DNA of 58,700 bases, taken from positions 1-58,700 of the forward strand of contig NZ_JAUSPS010000045.1 of NCBI RefSeq assembly GCF_030652775.1, in the 5' to 3' direction. Under the pieces are notes generated by a model. The model was not told where the DNA came from. It ran no database searches and saw only the letters and a list, made by a program, of their open reading frames with translations. The position numbers and the translations under genes were made by a program. The stretch comes from Acetobacterium sp. GTDB taxonomy: Bacteria > Bacillota > Clostridia > Eubacteriales > Eubacteriaceae. Below are positions 15,030 through 22,355 of this stretch, piece after piece; position 1 is the first letter of the stretch, and the number at the start of each line of letters is the position of its first letter.

Positions 15030-15302
15030 CTAAATACTTTTTAAGTAACGTCGAACAAGTTCTTCGAGTAACTCATCCCGTTCAATTTTCTGTATGGCAT
15101 TTCGCGCTTCTCTGTGACTTGTGATATAGGTCGGATCTCCTGACATGACATAACCTACAATTTGATTGACGGGGTTATACCCTTTTTCAACTAGAGCCTT
15201 ATGTACATTGCGCATCACTTCGTCGATCTTCTGAGACTTTTCGCTATCGACCTCAAACATAATGGTTCCTCGATCAATCACCGTATTTTCTCCCATTGTC
15301 AT
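15030..15302 (-). CDS. ireB: IreB-family regulatory phosphoprotein (YrzL)
   Basis: This 90-residue protein has the DUF965/IreB signature [49 protein letters not shown]-type core, seen here in shorter pieces such as [11 protein letters not shown] and [10 protein letters not shown]. In Enterococcus IreB is phosphorylated by the Ser/Thr kinase IreK and affects cephalosporin resistance. The N-terminus keeps Thr residues that could be the phosphosites. A GGAGG site lies four bases before the first ATG and ten before the in-frame ATG two codons later; either may start translation. It follows alaS, as in other Firmicutes. Confidence 0.9.
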   Translation of the reverse strand: MTMGENTVIDRGTIMFEVDSEKSQKIDEVMRNVHKALVEKGYNPVNQIVGYVMSGDPTYITSHREARNAIQKIERDELLEELVRRYLKSI

Positions 15303-15330
15303 CTGACCTCCTTCACAATCAATTTATATC

Positions 15331-15359
15331 ATTTTAACCCAAAGCGAAAGAAAAGACAA
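15331..15359 (-). promoter_or_regulatory. Candidate sigma-A promoter of ireB
   Basis: TTGTCT (15354-15359) and TAAAAT (15331-15336) are 17 bases apart on the minus strand, about 30 bases before the ireB start. It would let ireB and later genes be expressed independently of the alaS T-box. Confidence 0.55.
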
Positions 15360-15393
15360 GTCATATGACATAATTTTTCTTTTTCTTAATAAA

Positions 15394-18033
15394 TTAATTC
15401 AACTGTTCCCGAATGCATGCCTCTCCCTTTACAAGGGATTCTGCCAGTTTTTCCGGAAGTTTCCCCCCAGCTTGCGCCATATCTGGACGTCCGCCACCAC
15501 CTCCGCCGGCTATTGCCGCCACTTCTTTAATGACTTTGCCAGCATGGAAGCCGCGTTTGACAATATCCGGAGTTGCCGTTGCCACAAAATTAACCTTGCC
15601 CTCCAGAGCGCTCCCCAGCAGCACAACGCCAGAACCCATCCGGTCTTTCAGTAAATCTCCAATGGTGCGCAGCTCTTCCATCGGCATATTTTCTACTTCG
15701 GCAATGGTAACCTGAACGCCACTGATGATCACCATTTTCTGATGGATATCCATAATCGCATTACCGGCAAATTTCTGTTTCAGTTCGGCAATGGTGCGTT
15801 CCTTCTGTTTGCTGATTTCAGTCAACTCCGTAACCTTTTCCAGTAATTGATCCGGGTTTGTTTTCATCAGATTAGATACCTCAACCAGGGTATCATCCAT
15901 TTTTTCCACCAGATGCCAGGCATTAAAACCAGTTGCCGCCTCAATCCGCCGAATTCCGGCAGCAACACCGCCTTCACTGATAATTTTAAACATCCCGACC
16001 TTAGCCGAATTACTGATATGACAGCCGCCGCAAAGCTCGGTACTGAAGTCGCCGACCTTGACAACCCGGACGATTTCACCGTATTTTTCGCCAAATAGAG
16101 CCGTTGCTCCCAGTTCTTTGGCTTGATCAATATTCGTTTCAAAGATGGACACATCATAAGCCGCTAAGATCGCAGTATTAACAATGTCTTCCACCTGACG
16201 TTTTTCATCCCGGGTCATCGCCTGGAAATGATTAAAGTCAAAGCGTAAACGCTCTGGCGAAACAAATGATCCGGCCTGTTCAACATGGTCACCTAAAACC
16301 TGTTTCAGGGCTTTTTGTAATAAATGGGTCGACGTATGGTTCCGCTGTACTGCGTCTCTTAAATCTTTGTTGACCTCGGTAATGACGCTTTCGCCTACCT
16401 TAAAGGTTCCCGATTTAACTGTACCGGAGTGAATATGTCGGCTCAGACTCCCTTTTTTACAATCACGGATTTCAATCAGTCCATCACCTTTTTGAATGAC
16501 ACCATGATCGCCGGTTTGGCCACCGCTTTCAGCATAGAATGATGTCTGATCCAAGAGCACCAGCACCTCATCCCCAGCTTTGGCTTCGTCCACCAGGGCT
16601 TCATTGACATAGAGTCCTAAAATCGTACCTTCGGCATCCAAGTTGTCATAGCCCACAAAGGTATTTACTGCATCCGGTCCCAGGGGATTAAAAGGATCAT
16701 CAGCCCATACTGCTAAATCGCTGTTGAGTCGATCCTGTCGAGCTCGTTCCCGCTGAGCCTCCATTTCTTTTTCAAATTCTTCGGCGATAATAGTCAGTCC
16801 CCGTTCTTCAACAATTTCCTTGGTCAGATCATAGGGAAAGCCATAGGTATCATAGAGTTTAAAGGCACCGCCGCCGGGGAATACCGTTTCTTCCATCTCG
16901 ATAATTTTATCCAGTTCTTTGTTTAACAGCGCCAGACCCTGATCGATAGTTTCTTTAAAGCGCTCTTCTTCAATGCGGATCAACTTTTGAATGAAATCCT
17001 GTTTTTCGCGTAATTCAGGATAAGCACCTTCGGAAACCCGAATCGCTTCTTTCGCTACATCATAAAGGAAAAGATCCTTGATTCCCAACAATTTCCCGTG
17101 ACGAACGGCTCGGCGAAGCAAACGTCGCAATACATAACCGCGGCCTTCATTACCAGGCATTACACCGTCAGCGATCATAAAGGTAACACTGCGAATATGG
17201 TCAGTGATAACCCGGATGGAGATGTCATCCTGCGGATCATCGCCATAATTCACAGCCGCTTTTTTGCAGATATAATTGAGCACATGACCAACGGTATCAA
17301 TTTCAAAAATGGTACCCACACCCTGCATTACCACTGCTAGACGTTCCAGTCCCATACCGGTATCAATATTTGGTTTTGGCAACAGGTTATAGTTGCCGGC
17401 TTCATCTTTATCAAATTGGGTGAATACCAGGTTCCAGAATTCGACATAACGGTCGCAATCACAGCCGACACTGCAGGTGGGGCTGTCACAGCCGTATTCT
17501 TCGCCGCGGTCAAAATATAGCTCGGAACAGGGGCCACAGGGTCCCAGGCCATGTTCCCAGAAATTATCTTCTTTTCCCAACCGGACAATTTTTTCTTTAG
17601 GAATTCCGACATCTTCATTCCAGATTTTAAAAGCTTCATCATCATCCAGATAAATAGTGATCCAGATCTTATCTTCCGGTATTTCCATCACCTCGGTACA
17701 GAATTCCCAGGCCCATGGAATGGCTTCTTTTTTGAAATAATCACCAAAGGAAAAATTTCCCAGCATTTCAAAAAATGTCCCGTGTCTCGCCGTTTTTCCG
17801 ACGTTTTCAATATCCGGGGTACGAATACATTTCTGACAGGTTGTCACCCGATTTCGAGGTGGTATTTCATCTCCGGTAAAATAGGGTTTCAACGGTGCCA
17901 TCCCTGAGTTGATCAGCAACAGACTCTTGTCGTTAATCGGCACTAATGGAAAACTGTTTAATCGCAAATGTCCTTTTTCTTCAAAAAATGCCAGATACTT
18001 TTCTCTGATTTCATTTAATCCTAATGGTTTCAT
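15394..18033 (-). CDS. alaS: Alanyl-tRNA synthetase
   Basis: This 879-residue class II synthetase charges tRNA-Ala. Visible parts are the N-terminal catalytic domain (NSGMAPLKPYFTG, GNFSFGDYFK, the Ala-specific ARHGTFFEMLG), the editing domain with HTSTHLLQKAL and CGGCHISNSA zinc-binding residues, and the C-terminal DHHA1 domain ending near the Gly-rich GGGGGGRPDMAQAGG. The start at 18033 has AAGGAG six bases upstream and gives the canonical MKPLGLNEIREKYL; an upstream ATG would add 32 residues that belong to the leader. Expression is under a T-box leader (18104-18366). Confidence 0.97.
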   Translation of the reverse strand: MKPLGLNEIREKYLAFFEEKGHLRLNSFPLVPINDKSLLLINSGMAPLKPYFTGDEIPPRNRVTTCQKCIRTPDIENVGKTARHGTFFEMLGNFSFGDYFKKEAIPWAWEFCTEVMEIPEDKIWITIYLDDDEAFKIWNEDVGIPKEKIVRLGKEDNFWEHGLGPCGPCSELYFDRGEEYGCDSPTCSVGCDCDRYVEFWNLVFTQFDKDEAGNYNLLPKPNIDTGMGLERLAVVMQGVGTIFEIDTVGHVLNYICKKAAVNYGDDPQDDISIRVITDHIRSVTFMIADGVMPGNEGRGYVLRRLLRRAVRHGKLLGIKDLFLYDVAKEAIRVSEGAYPELREKQDFIQKLIRIEEERFKETIDQGLALLNKELDKIIEMEETVFPGGGAFKLYDTYGFPYDLTKEIVEERGLTIIAEEFEKEMEAQRERARQDRLNSDLAVWADDPFNPLGPDAVNTFVGYDNLDAEGTILGLYVNEALVDEAKAGDEVLVLLDQTSFYAESGGQTGDHGVIQKGDGLIEIRDCKKGSLSRHIHSGTVKSGTFKVGESVITEVNKDLRDAVQRNHTSTHLLQKALKQVLGDHVEQAGSFVSPERLRFDFNHFQAMTRDEKRQVEDIVNTAILAAYDVSIFETNIDQAKELGATALFGEKYGEIVRVVKVGDFSTELCGGCHISNSAKVGMFKIISEGGVAAGIRRIEAATGFNAWHLVEKMDDTLVEVSNLMKTNPDQLLEKVTELTEISKQKERTIAELKQKFAGNAIMDIHQKMVIISGVQVTIAEVENMPMEELRTIGDLLKDRMGSGVVLLGSALEGKVNFVATATPDIVKRGFHAGKVIKEVAAIAGGGGGGRPDMAQAGGKLPEKLAESLVKGEACIREQLN

Positions 18034-18103
18034 TTTTTTCTCCTTATCAATTTTTTGGCTTCTGATCGAAAAGCAGCTACTGCTCTCCAATTTGTTATAA
18101 AAA

Positions 18104-18366
18104 CAAAAAAATCCCCTGCAAGTCTGCAAGGGACGGTTTAATCTGCGGTACCACCCAAATTAGCTGCATCCATTAGCAACTCACTTTATTGATAACGGTT
18201 TCCCGTCTGAAAGTACTCGCCTGACACGTTATTCAAACTTTCTTCTCAGCTGCTCGAACGGGGCAACTCTAAACCAACCATAAAAGACTTTCAGCGATGT
18301 CTCTCTCTCTGCAATCGTTGTTTTTCAGAGCCTTCGTTCTCGATGCATTTTAATATTAACCTATAA
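18104..18366 (-). ncRNA. T-box leader controlling alaS
   Basis: The T-box sequence AATTTGGGTGGTACCGC (18145-18161 on minus) is present and pairs with the uncharged tRNA acceptor end in the family. It is followed by a terminator stem CCCTTGCA-gact-TGCAGGGG and a run of seven T (18104-18136). Upstream, the stem I specifier region reads GAGCAGCTGAGAAG, which offers GCT (or GCA), an alanine codon, as the specifier. Low charging of tRNA-Ala would favour readthrough into alaS. The leader lies between the AI-2E transporter gene and alaS. Confidence 0.93.
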
Positions 18367-18371
18367 TGTTG

Positions 18372-18400
18372 ATTATATTAATTTCATATTTAAATGTCAA
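18372..18400 (-). promoter_or_regulatory. Consensus sigma-A promoter of the alaS T-box leader
   Basis: A perfect TTGACA (18395-18400) and perfect TATAAT (18372-18377) are spaced 17 bases apart on the minus strand, overlapping the stop codon region of the upstream gene. Confidence 0.9.
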
Positions 18401-19470
18401 TCCTTTTTTAGATCGGTGACGTCTTTTGAGGCAAATAGAGAAATAATATATCCAGCAATTACCTTAATGGTTCCAGCCATCGGTACCGCCATAATCATCC
18501 CAACGCCTCCAAACATGGCACCAAAAAAGAAGATCGAGAAGATAATAAACACTGGGTGGAGTCCCACGTTTCCAGACATCAGCGCCGGTGCCAGAAAATT
18601 ACCACAGACCACCTGAACCACGCCAATCACAATCAGCATCGGGATAATCATCATTGGATTGGTGAACAGCACCAGCAGTACGATCACAATCGTGCCCACC
18701 GCTGGTCCAAAATAAGGAACCATGGTGGTAACGCCGGCAATCACCCCGATAATACTTGCGTAAGGAAGTCCTAGTGCAAAGGCTCCAATGCCCGTTGCAA
18801 TCCCGGCAATGAGAGAAGTCAGCCCTTGTCCCTTAATAAAACCACCAATGACCAGATCGATGTCACAACACATTTTAAGCATACTGTTGCGATATTGCAA
18901 TGGCACCAGATACATAATGCCCTTAATAAAGAGTTCCTTATCCATCAATAGAAAGATCGTCACCAATGGCACAATGATGATATTCATCAATTGGCCGCTA
19001 TTTTGGAGAATGGCATTGGAAATCCCCTGAAGCGCCGTTGCAAAACCCTGTAGCACATTTCCTAGAACCTGCTCCAGATTAAAAAACTGGGTAATATCGT
19101 ACCCGGTAAAATTTGAAATGTAGTCCGACAAATTTGTGATGTAGGTCTGCGTTTGGGTCACAAAGTTTGGAATACTCTTAATCATACTGGCAATATTCGT
19201 AATCAGACTGGGAATAAAGCTCATAAAAGCGCCAATCACCAGTGCCAGCACCGCAAAGAATACAATCAGAACGGATGCCCCCCGGTTTAGGCCTTTATTC
19301 TCAAAATTTCTAACCAGCGGATTGAGCAAATAAGCCAGTACAATGGCAAAAAAGAATGGGGCAAACATCCCTGCCAGGGTTGGCCAGACAAAAAAGCACA
19401 GTGCCCCAATTAAGGCAACGACGATGAGATTAAGCAATAACAGTCGCTTTTTGTTGGATGAATCTTCCAT
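18397..19470 (-). CDS. AI-2E family transporter (YrrI/PerM-like)
   Basis: This 357-residue membrane protein has about eight hydrophobic helices. It shows the PF01594 pattern: an early pair of helices with PFFFAIVLAYLLNPLV, a central amphipathic region, GFIKGQGLTSLIAGIATGIGAFALG, and the late PYFGPAVGTIVIV motif. Members have been linked to autoinducer-2 export, Na+/H+ exchange and permease roles, so the substrate here is open. It sits upstream of alaS, as yrrI does in B. subtilis, and overlaps the preceding PRC-barrel gene by one base. Confidence 0.85.
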   Translation of the reverse strand: MEDSSNKKRLLLLNLIVVALIGALCFFVWPTLAGMFAPFFFAIVLAYLLNPLVRNFENKGLNRGASVLIVFFAVLALVIGAFMSFIPSLITNIASMIKSIPNFVTQTQTYITNLSDYISNFTGYDITQFFNLEQVLGNVLQGFATALQGISNAILQNSGQLMNIIIVPLVTIFLLMDKELFIKGIMYLVPLQYRNSMLKMCCDIDLVIGGFIKGQGLTSLIAGIATGIGAFALGLPYASIIGVIAGVTTMVPYFGPAVGTIVIVLLVLFTNPMMIIPMLIVIGVVQVVCGNFLAPALMSGNVGLHPVFIIFSIFFFGAMFGGVGMIMAVPMAGTIKVIAGYIISLFASKDVTDLKKD

Positions 19471-19997
19471 TATCTTACCCCCAGTAATTTATTAGCAATG
19501 CCGGTTCCCTGTTTTTTAAACCCCAGATCAAACATTTCTTTTTCATAATAAAGCACTTGATCCTTATAAACCAGGTAGATGGCCGGAATAATTGCAAAGC
19601 CATGATCGATATCATCAAAGAAACTGCGGGAAATTTCGTATTCGGTAATGGCAAAGGTGCCCTCTTCAATGGTGGCATTGACCACATGACCAAAGGCCTC
19701 CCCATTTTTATCCACGACCGGATAATCCATCAGTGGAAATGCCTCGTCCAGATACGTTTTTACTTTTTCTCCTTTTGCTTTAATGATGACTTTTTCATTT
19801 TCGATTACCAACCGTTTATAATTAACATCAATAATATTTTCTGGTTTGAAAAATTGGGCTCTGGAGAGAATTCCACCGGGATTGATCACCAGATACTTGA
19901 CAACATGGTTCACAACCACCAGACTCTTGACCAACCCATGTCGTCGGCCGTTCTTTTGAGAAACAACTTCCACATTGAGTAAAATGTTCGCTTTCAT
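19470..19997 (-). CDS. PRC-barrel domain protein (YrrD-like)
   Basis: This 175-residue soluble protein carries two PRC-barrel repeats: one near the N-terminus (NVEVVSQKNGRRHGLVKSLVV) and one in the middle (FPLMDYPVVDKNGEAFGHVVNA). PRC barrels are small beta domains found in ribosome maturation factor RimM and photosynthetic reaction centre H subunits; stand-alone Firmicute versions have no settled role. It is co-transcribed with the AI-2E transporter gene. Confidence 0.75.
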   Translation of the reverse strand: MKANILLNVEVVSQKNGRRHGLVKSLVVVNHVVKYLVINPGGILSRAQFFKPENIIDVNYKRLVIENEKVIIKAKGEKVKTYLDEAFPLMDYPVVDKNGEAFGHVVNATIEEGTFAITEYEISRSFFDDIDHGFAIIPAIYLVYKDQVLYYEKEMFDLGFKKQGTGIANKLLGVR

Positions 19998-20081
19998 TCT
20001 GCGCTCCTTTCGTTTTTTGTGATATGCTTATCTTACCCTATTATTTTTTTTATGGCAACGTGGATTTATATTTATTTTTTC

Positions 20082-20124
20082 AAAAAAAAAGACATCGTCT
20101 CATGTTAATGGAAGCGACGTCTTT
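20082..20124 (-). terminator. Intrinsic terminator after the nifU-like gene
   Basis: AAAGACGTCG (20115-20124 on minus) pairs with CGATGTCTTT (20088-20097) with one G-U pair, followed by nine T in all. It ends the Rrf2-nifS-nifU operon. Confidence 0.75.
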
Positions 20125-20134
20125 ATAAATTTAT

Positions 20135-20509
20135 TTATGCTTTATTTTTGTGATAGTCTTCAATGGCGGCCTGGATGGCTTCTGCTGCCAACACTGAACA
20201 ATGTATTTTTTCAGCTGGCAATCCACCCAAAGCATCAACCACATCTGAGTTTTTAAATTTTCCCGCTTCTTCAATGGTTTTACCGATGATCATATCGGTT
20301 GCCATGCTGCTACTGGCCACTGCTGCACCGCATCCAAAGGTTTTAAAGGATGCATCTTCGATGACACCGTCACCGTTTATTTTTAGGAAGATTTTCATAA
20401 TATCGCCACAAGCCGGGCTTCCAACCTGACCAACACCATTTGCGTCTTCAATCTCGCCCACATGTTTGGGACAGGTAAAGTTCTCCATTACTACATCTGT
20501 ATATTCCAT
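20135..20509 (-). CDS. Iron-sulfur cluster scaffold, NifU/IscU N-terminal type
   Basis: This 124-residue scaffold has the three conserved cluster cysteines: GSPACGDIM (about residue 34), the FKTFGCGAAVASSS segment (about 60), and the KIHCSVLAAEAI segment (about 103). Asp near the first Cys is also conserved. It accepts sulfur from the cysteine desulfurase encoded just upstream and builds Fe-S clusters for transfer. It lacks the C-terminal Nfu and ferredoxin parts of full NifU, so it is the short IscU-like form usual in clostridia. Confidence 0.92.
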   Translation of the reverse strand: MEYTDVVMENFTCPKHVGEIEDANGVGQVGSPACGDIMKIFLKINGDGVIEDASFKTFGCGAAVASSSMATDMIIGKTIEEAGKFKNSDVVDALGGLPAEKIHCSVLAAEAIQAAIEDYHKNKA

Positions 20510-20551
20510 TTTCTTTTCTCCTTAGTATTTATTTTGATCTAGATTTTATTC

Positions 20552-21760
20552 TTAATGATGGTGATGCGCTGCTTTATCAAAAACAGCATCATCAATCGGA
20601 CAATCGGCGTTAATCGGGGACATTTTCCGCAAGCGTTCAATAATCTGGATCAGATTGTCGACCACATAGTTAATATCTTCAGCTGTTGTGTGTTTTCCAA
20701 TCGTCAGTCGCAGCGATCCATGAGCTACCCCCGCCGGTAAACCAATCGCCAGCAGCACGTGAGATGGGTCTAGGGAACCCGATGTACAGGCCGATCCGCT
20801 GGAACCGGCAATGCCGATAATGTCTAAACTGAGAAGGATTGATTCCCCTTCGATATAATCAAAACAGAAATTTGCGTTCCCGGGCAGGCGTTTTTCCGGA
20901 TGACCGTTTAAACGAACCTGCGGAATATTATCCATGACCCCTTTAATCAGAAGGTCTCTTAATTTTTTCATGTGGGCGGCATTTTCTGCCAGATGCTCTG
21001 TTGCCATTTCCGCCGCTTTTCCAAAGGCCACAATTTCAGCCGTATTTTCTGTTCCTGCCCGTTTTTTTCGTTCCTGAGCGCCGCCGTGGATTAAATTGTC
21101 AATCGGCACTCCTTTTCTGATGAAAAGAGCACCAATCCCTTTAGGACCGTATATTTTATGAGCCGATATGGAGAGTAAATCGACATTTAAATCCTTGACG
21201 TCAACTGGAATGTTGCCCAGTGCCTGAACCGCATCGGTATGAAAAATAATCCCTTTTTCCTTAACAATTTCGCCGATTTCTTTAATCGGTTCGACGGTTC
21301 CAATTTCATTATTGGCAAACATGATCGTGACTAAAATGGTGTCTTTTCTGATCGCATTGCGTAAATCATCCAGTGATATCAGCCCATCTTCGTCAACCGG
21401 TAGGTAGGTTACTTCAAACCCCTGTTTTTCCAGGTATTCGCAGGTGTGAAGAACCGCATGATGCTCAATAGTGGAGGTGATGATGTGTTTTCCCTTCGCC
21501 TGATTCTTCATGGCGATACCTTTTATGGCCCAGTTATCTGCTTCTGACCCACTTCCGGTAAAATAGATTTCCCGGGGGTCGGCATTGATGGCTTTGGCAA
21601 TCTGCAGCCGCGCCGCCTCAATGCTTTTCTTAACGCCCCTGCCTTCGGTGTATACCGAAGAAGGATTGCCAAAATATTCAGTGAAAAATGGAAGCATGGT
21701 TTCAACAACAGCCGGATCAACTGGAGTTGTTGCCGCATGATCTAAATATATTCGTTTCAT
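20552..21760 (-). CDS. Cysteine desulfurase (NifS/IscS family)
   Basis: This 402-residue PLP enzyme has IYLDHAATTPVDP at the start, the PLP lysine in LSISAHKIYGPKG near residue 204, and the mobile catalytic loop GSSGSACTSGSLDPSHVL near residue 325 with the active-site Cys. It releases sulfur from cysteine for Fe-S assembly and, through other partners, tRNA thiolation. The C-terminus ends with four histidines. It lies between the Rrf2 regulator gene and the scaffold gene in one operon. Confidence 0.95.
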   Translation of the reverse strand: MKRIYLDHAATTPVDPAVVETMLPFFTEYFGNPSSVYTEGRGVKKSIEAARLQIAKAINADPREIYFTGSGSEADNWAIKGIAMKNQAKGKHIITSTIEHHAVLHTCEYLEKQGFEVTYLPVDEDGLISLDDLRNAIRKDTILVTIMFANNEIGTVEPIKEIGEIVKEKGIIFHTDAVQALGNIPVDVKDLNVDLLSISAHKIYGPKGIGALFIRKGVPIDNLIHGGAQERKKRAGTENTAEIVAFGKAAEMATEHLAENAAHMKKLRDLLIKGVMDNIPQVRLNGHPEKRLPGNANFCFDYIEGESILLSLDIIGIAGSSGSACTSGSLDPSHVLLAIGLPAGVAHGSLRLTIGKHTTAEDINYVVDNLIQIIERLRKMSPINADCPIDDAVFDKAAHHHH

Positions 21761-21779
21761 AATTTATACCTCTTTCTCA

Positions 21780-22187
21780 TTATTTGCCTAATAAGTCCTG
21801 TAATGATCGATTATCAATGATATTGCTGATACTGTCACTAATGTCTTTCCACAGCCCTCTGGTCACACATTCCGGTGATTTGACACAGGTTAGTTTGCCG
21901 CCGCCATCGATGCATTCAGCCAGTTCGATGGGACCTTCGAGCGCTCTGATAATTTCACCAATGGTAATATCACTGGGATCCCGAGCCAAAATATAGCCAC
22001 CGCGGGCACCTCTTATGCTTTTAACCAGTCCGGCGTTTTTTAAGGTTGAAAAAAGCTGTTCCATGTATGAATCTGAAAAGTTTTGTTTTTCGGCGATTTC
22101 CTTAATTGAAACCGGTCCATCTCCATATTGCAGCGCCAGTTCCACCATGGCAAGCACACCATATCGTCCTTTTGTTGAAAGTCTCAA
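21780..22187 (-). CDS. Rrf2-family transcriptional regulator (IscR/CymR-like)
   Basis: This 135-residue winged-helix regulator reads RLSTKGRYGVLAMVELALQ, VSIKEIAEKQNFSDSYMEQLF and SIRGARGGYILA, the Rrf2 signature. Three cysteines (C near 91, 98 and 104; CIDGGGKLTCVKSPEC) match the cluster-binding triad of IscR, so it may sense Fe-S status. The start is a TTG at 22187 with GGGAGG nine bases upstream. The longer frame from 22241 begins inside the -10 element and cannot be translated from that promoter. It leads the nifS-nifU operon and probably regulates it. Confidence 0.88.
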   Translation of the reverse strand: MRLSTKGRYGVLAMVELALQYGDGPVSIKEIAEKQNFSDSYMEQLFSTLKNAGLVKSIRGARGGYILARDPSDITIGEIIRALEGPIELAECIDGGGKLTCVKSPECVTRGLWKDISDSISNIIDNRSLQDLLGK

Positions 22188-22208
22188 GTGTTTAAACCTC
22201 CCTGGATT

Positions 22209-22267
22209 ATTTCCGAGTATTCCACCGGGATTTAATGTCATTATAGCACGAAATAAATATTTTTCAA
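22209..22267 (-). promoter_or_regulatory. Promoter and candidate autoregulatory operator of the Fe-S operon
   Basis: TTGAAA (22262-22267) and TATAAT (22240-22245) are 16 bases apart on the minus strand. Immediately downstream, 22209-22233 holds an imperfect palindrome with CCCGGTGG and TACTCGG, which resembles the TACTCGG half-site style of IscR-type operators. A repressor bound there would block the promoter. Confidence 0.55.
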
Positions 22268-22293
22268 GAGTAAAACGAAAAAAAATTTTCTAA

Positions 22294-22344
22294 ATTAAAA
22301 AAGATCCAAGCTCTGGGAAAAATACCAGCGCTTGGATCTTTTAA
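22294..22344 (-). terminator. Strong intrinsic terminator after ispH-rpsA
   Basis: AAGATCCAAGC and GCTTGGATCTT (22301-22311 and 22330-22340) form an 11-bp stem extended by CTGG/CCAG inside, followed by a T-run. It ends the long nrdR-to-rpsA run. Confidence 0.9.
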
Positions 22345-22355
22345 AAAGGCAATTC

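Noticed and set aside
18034-18129. 32-residue N-terminal extension of alaS
   Set aside because: It lies in the T-box leader; the internal ATG has a good AAGGAG site and gives the standard AlaS N-terminus.
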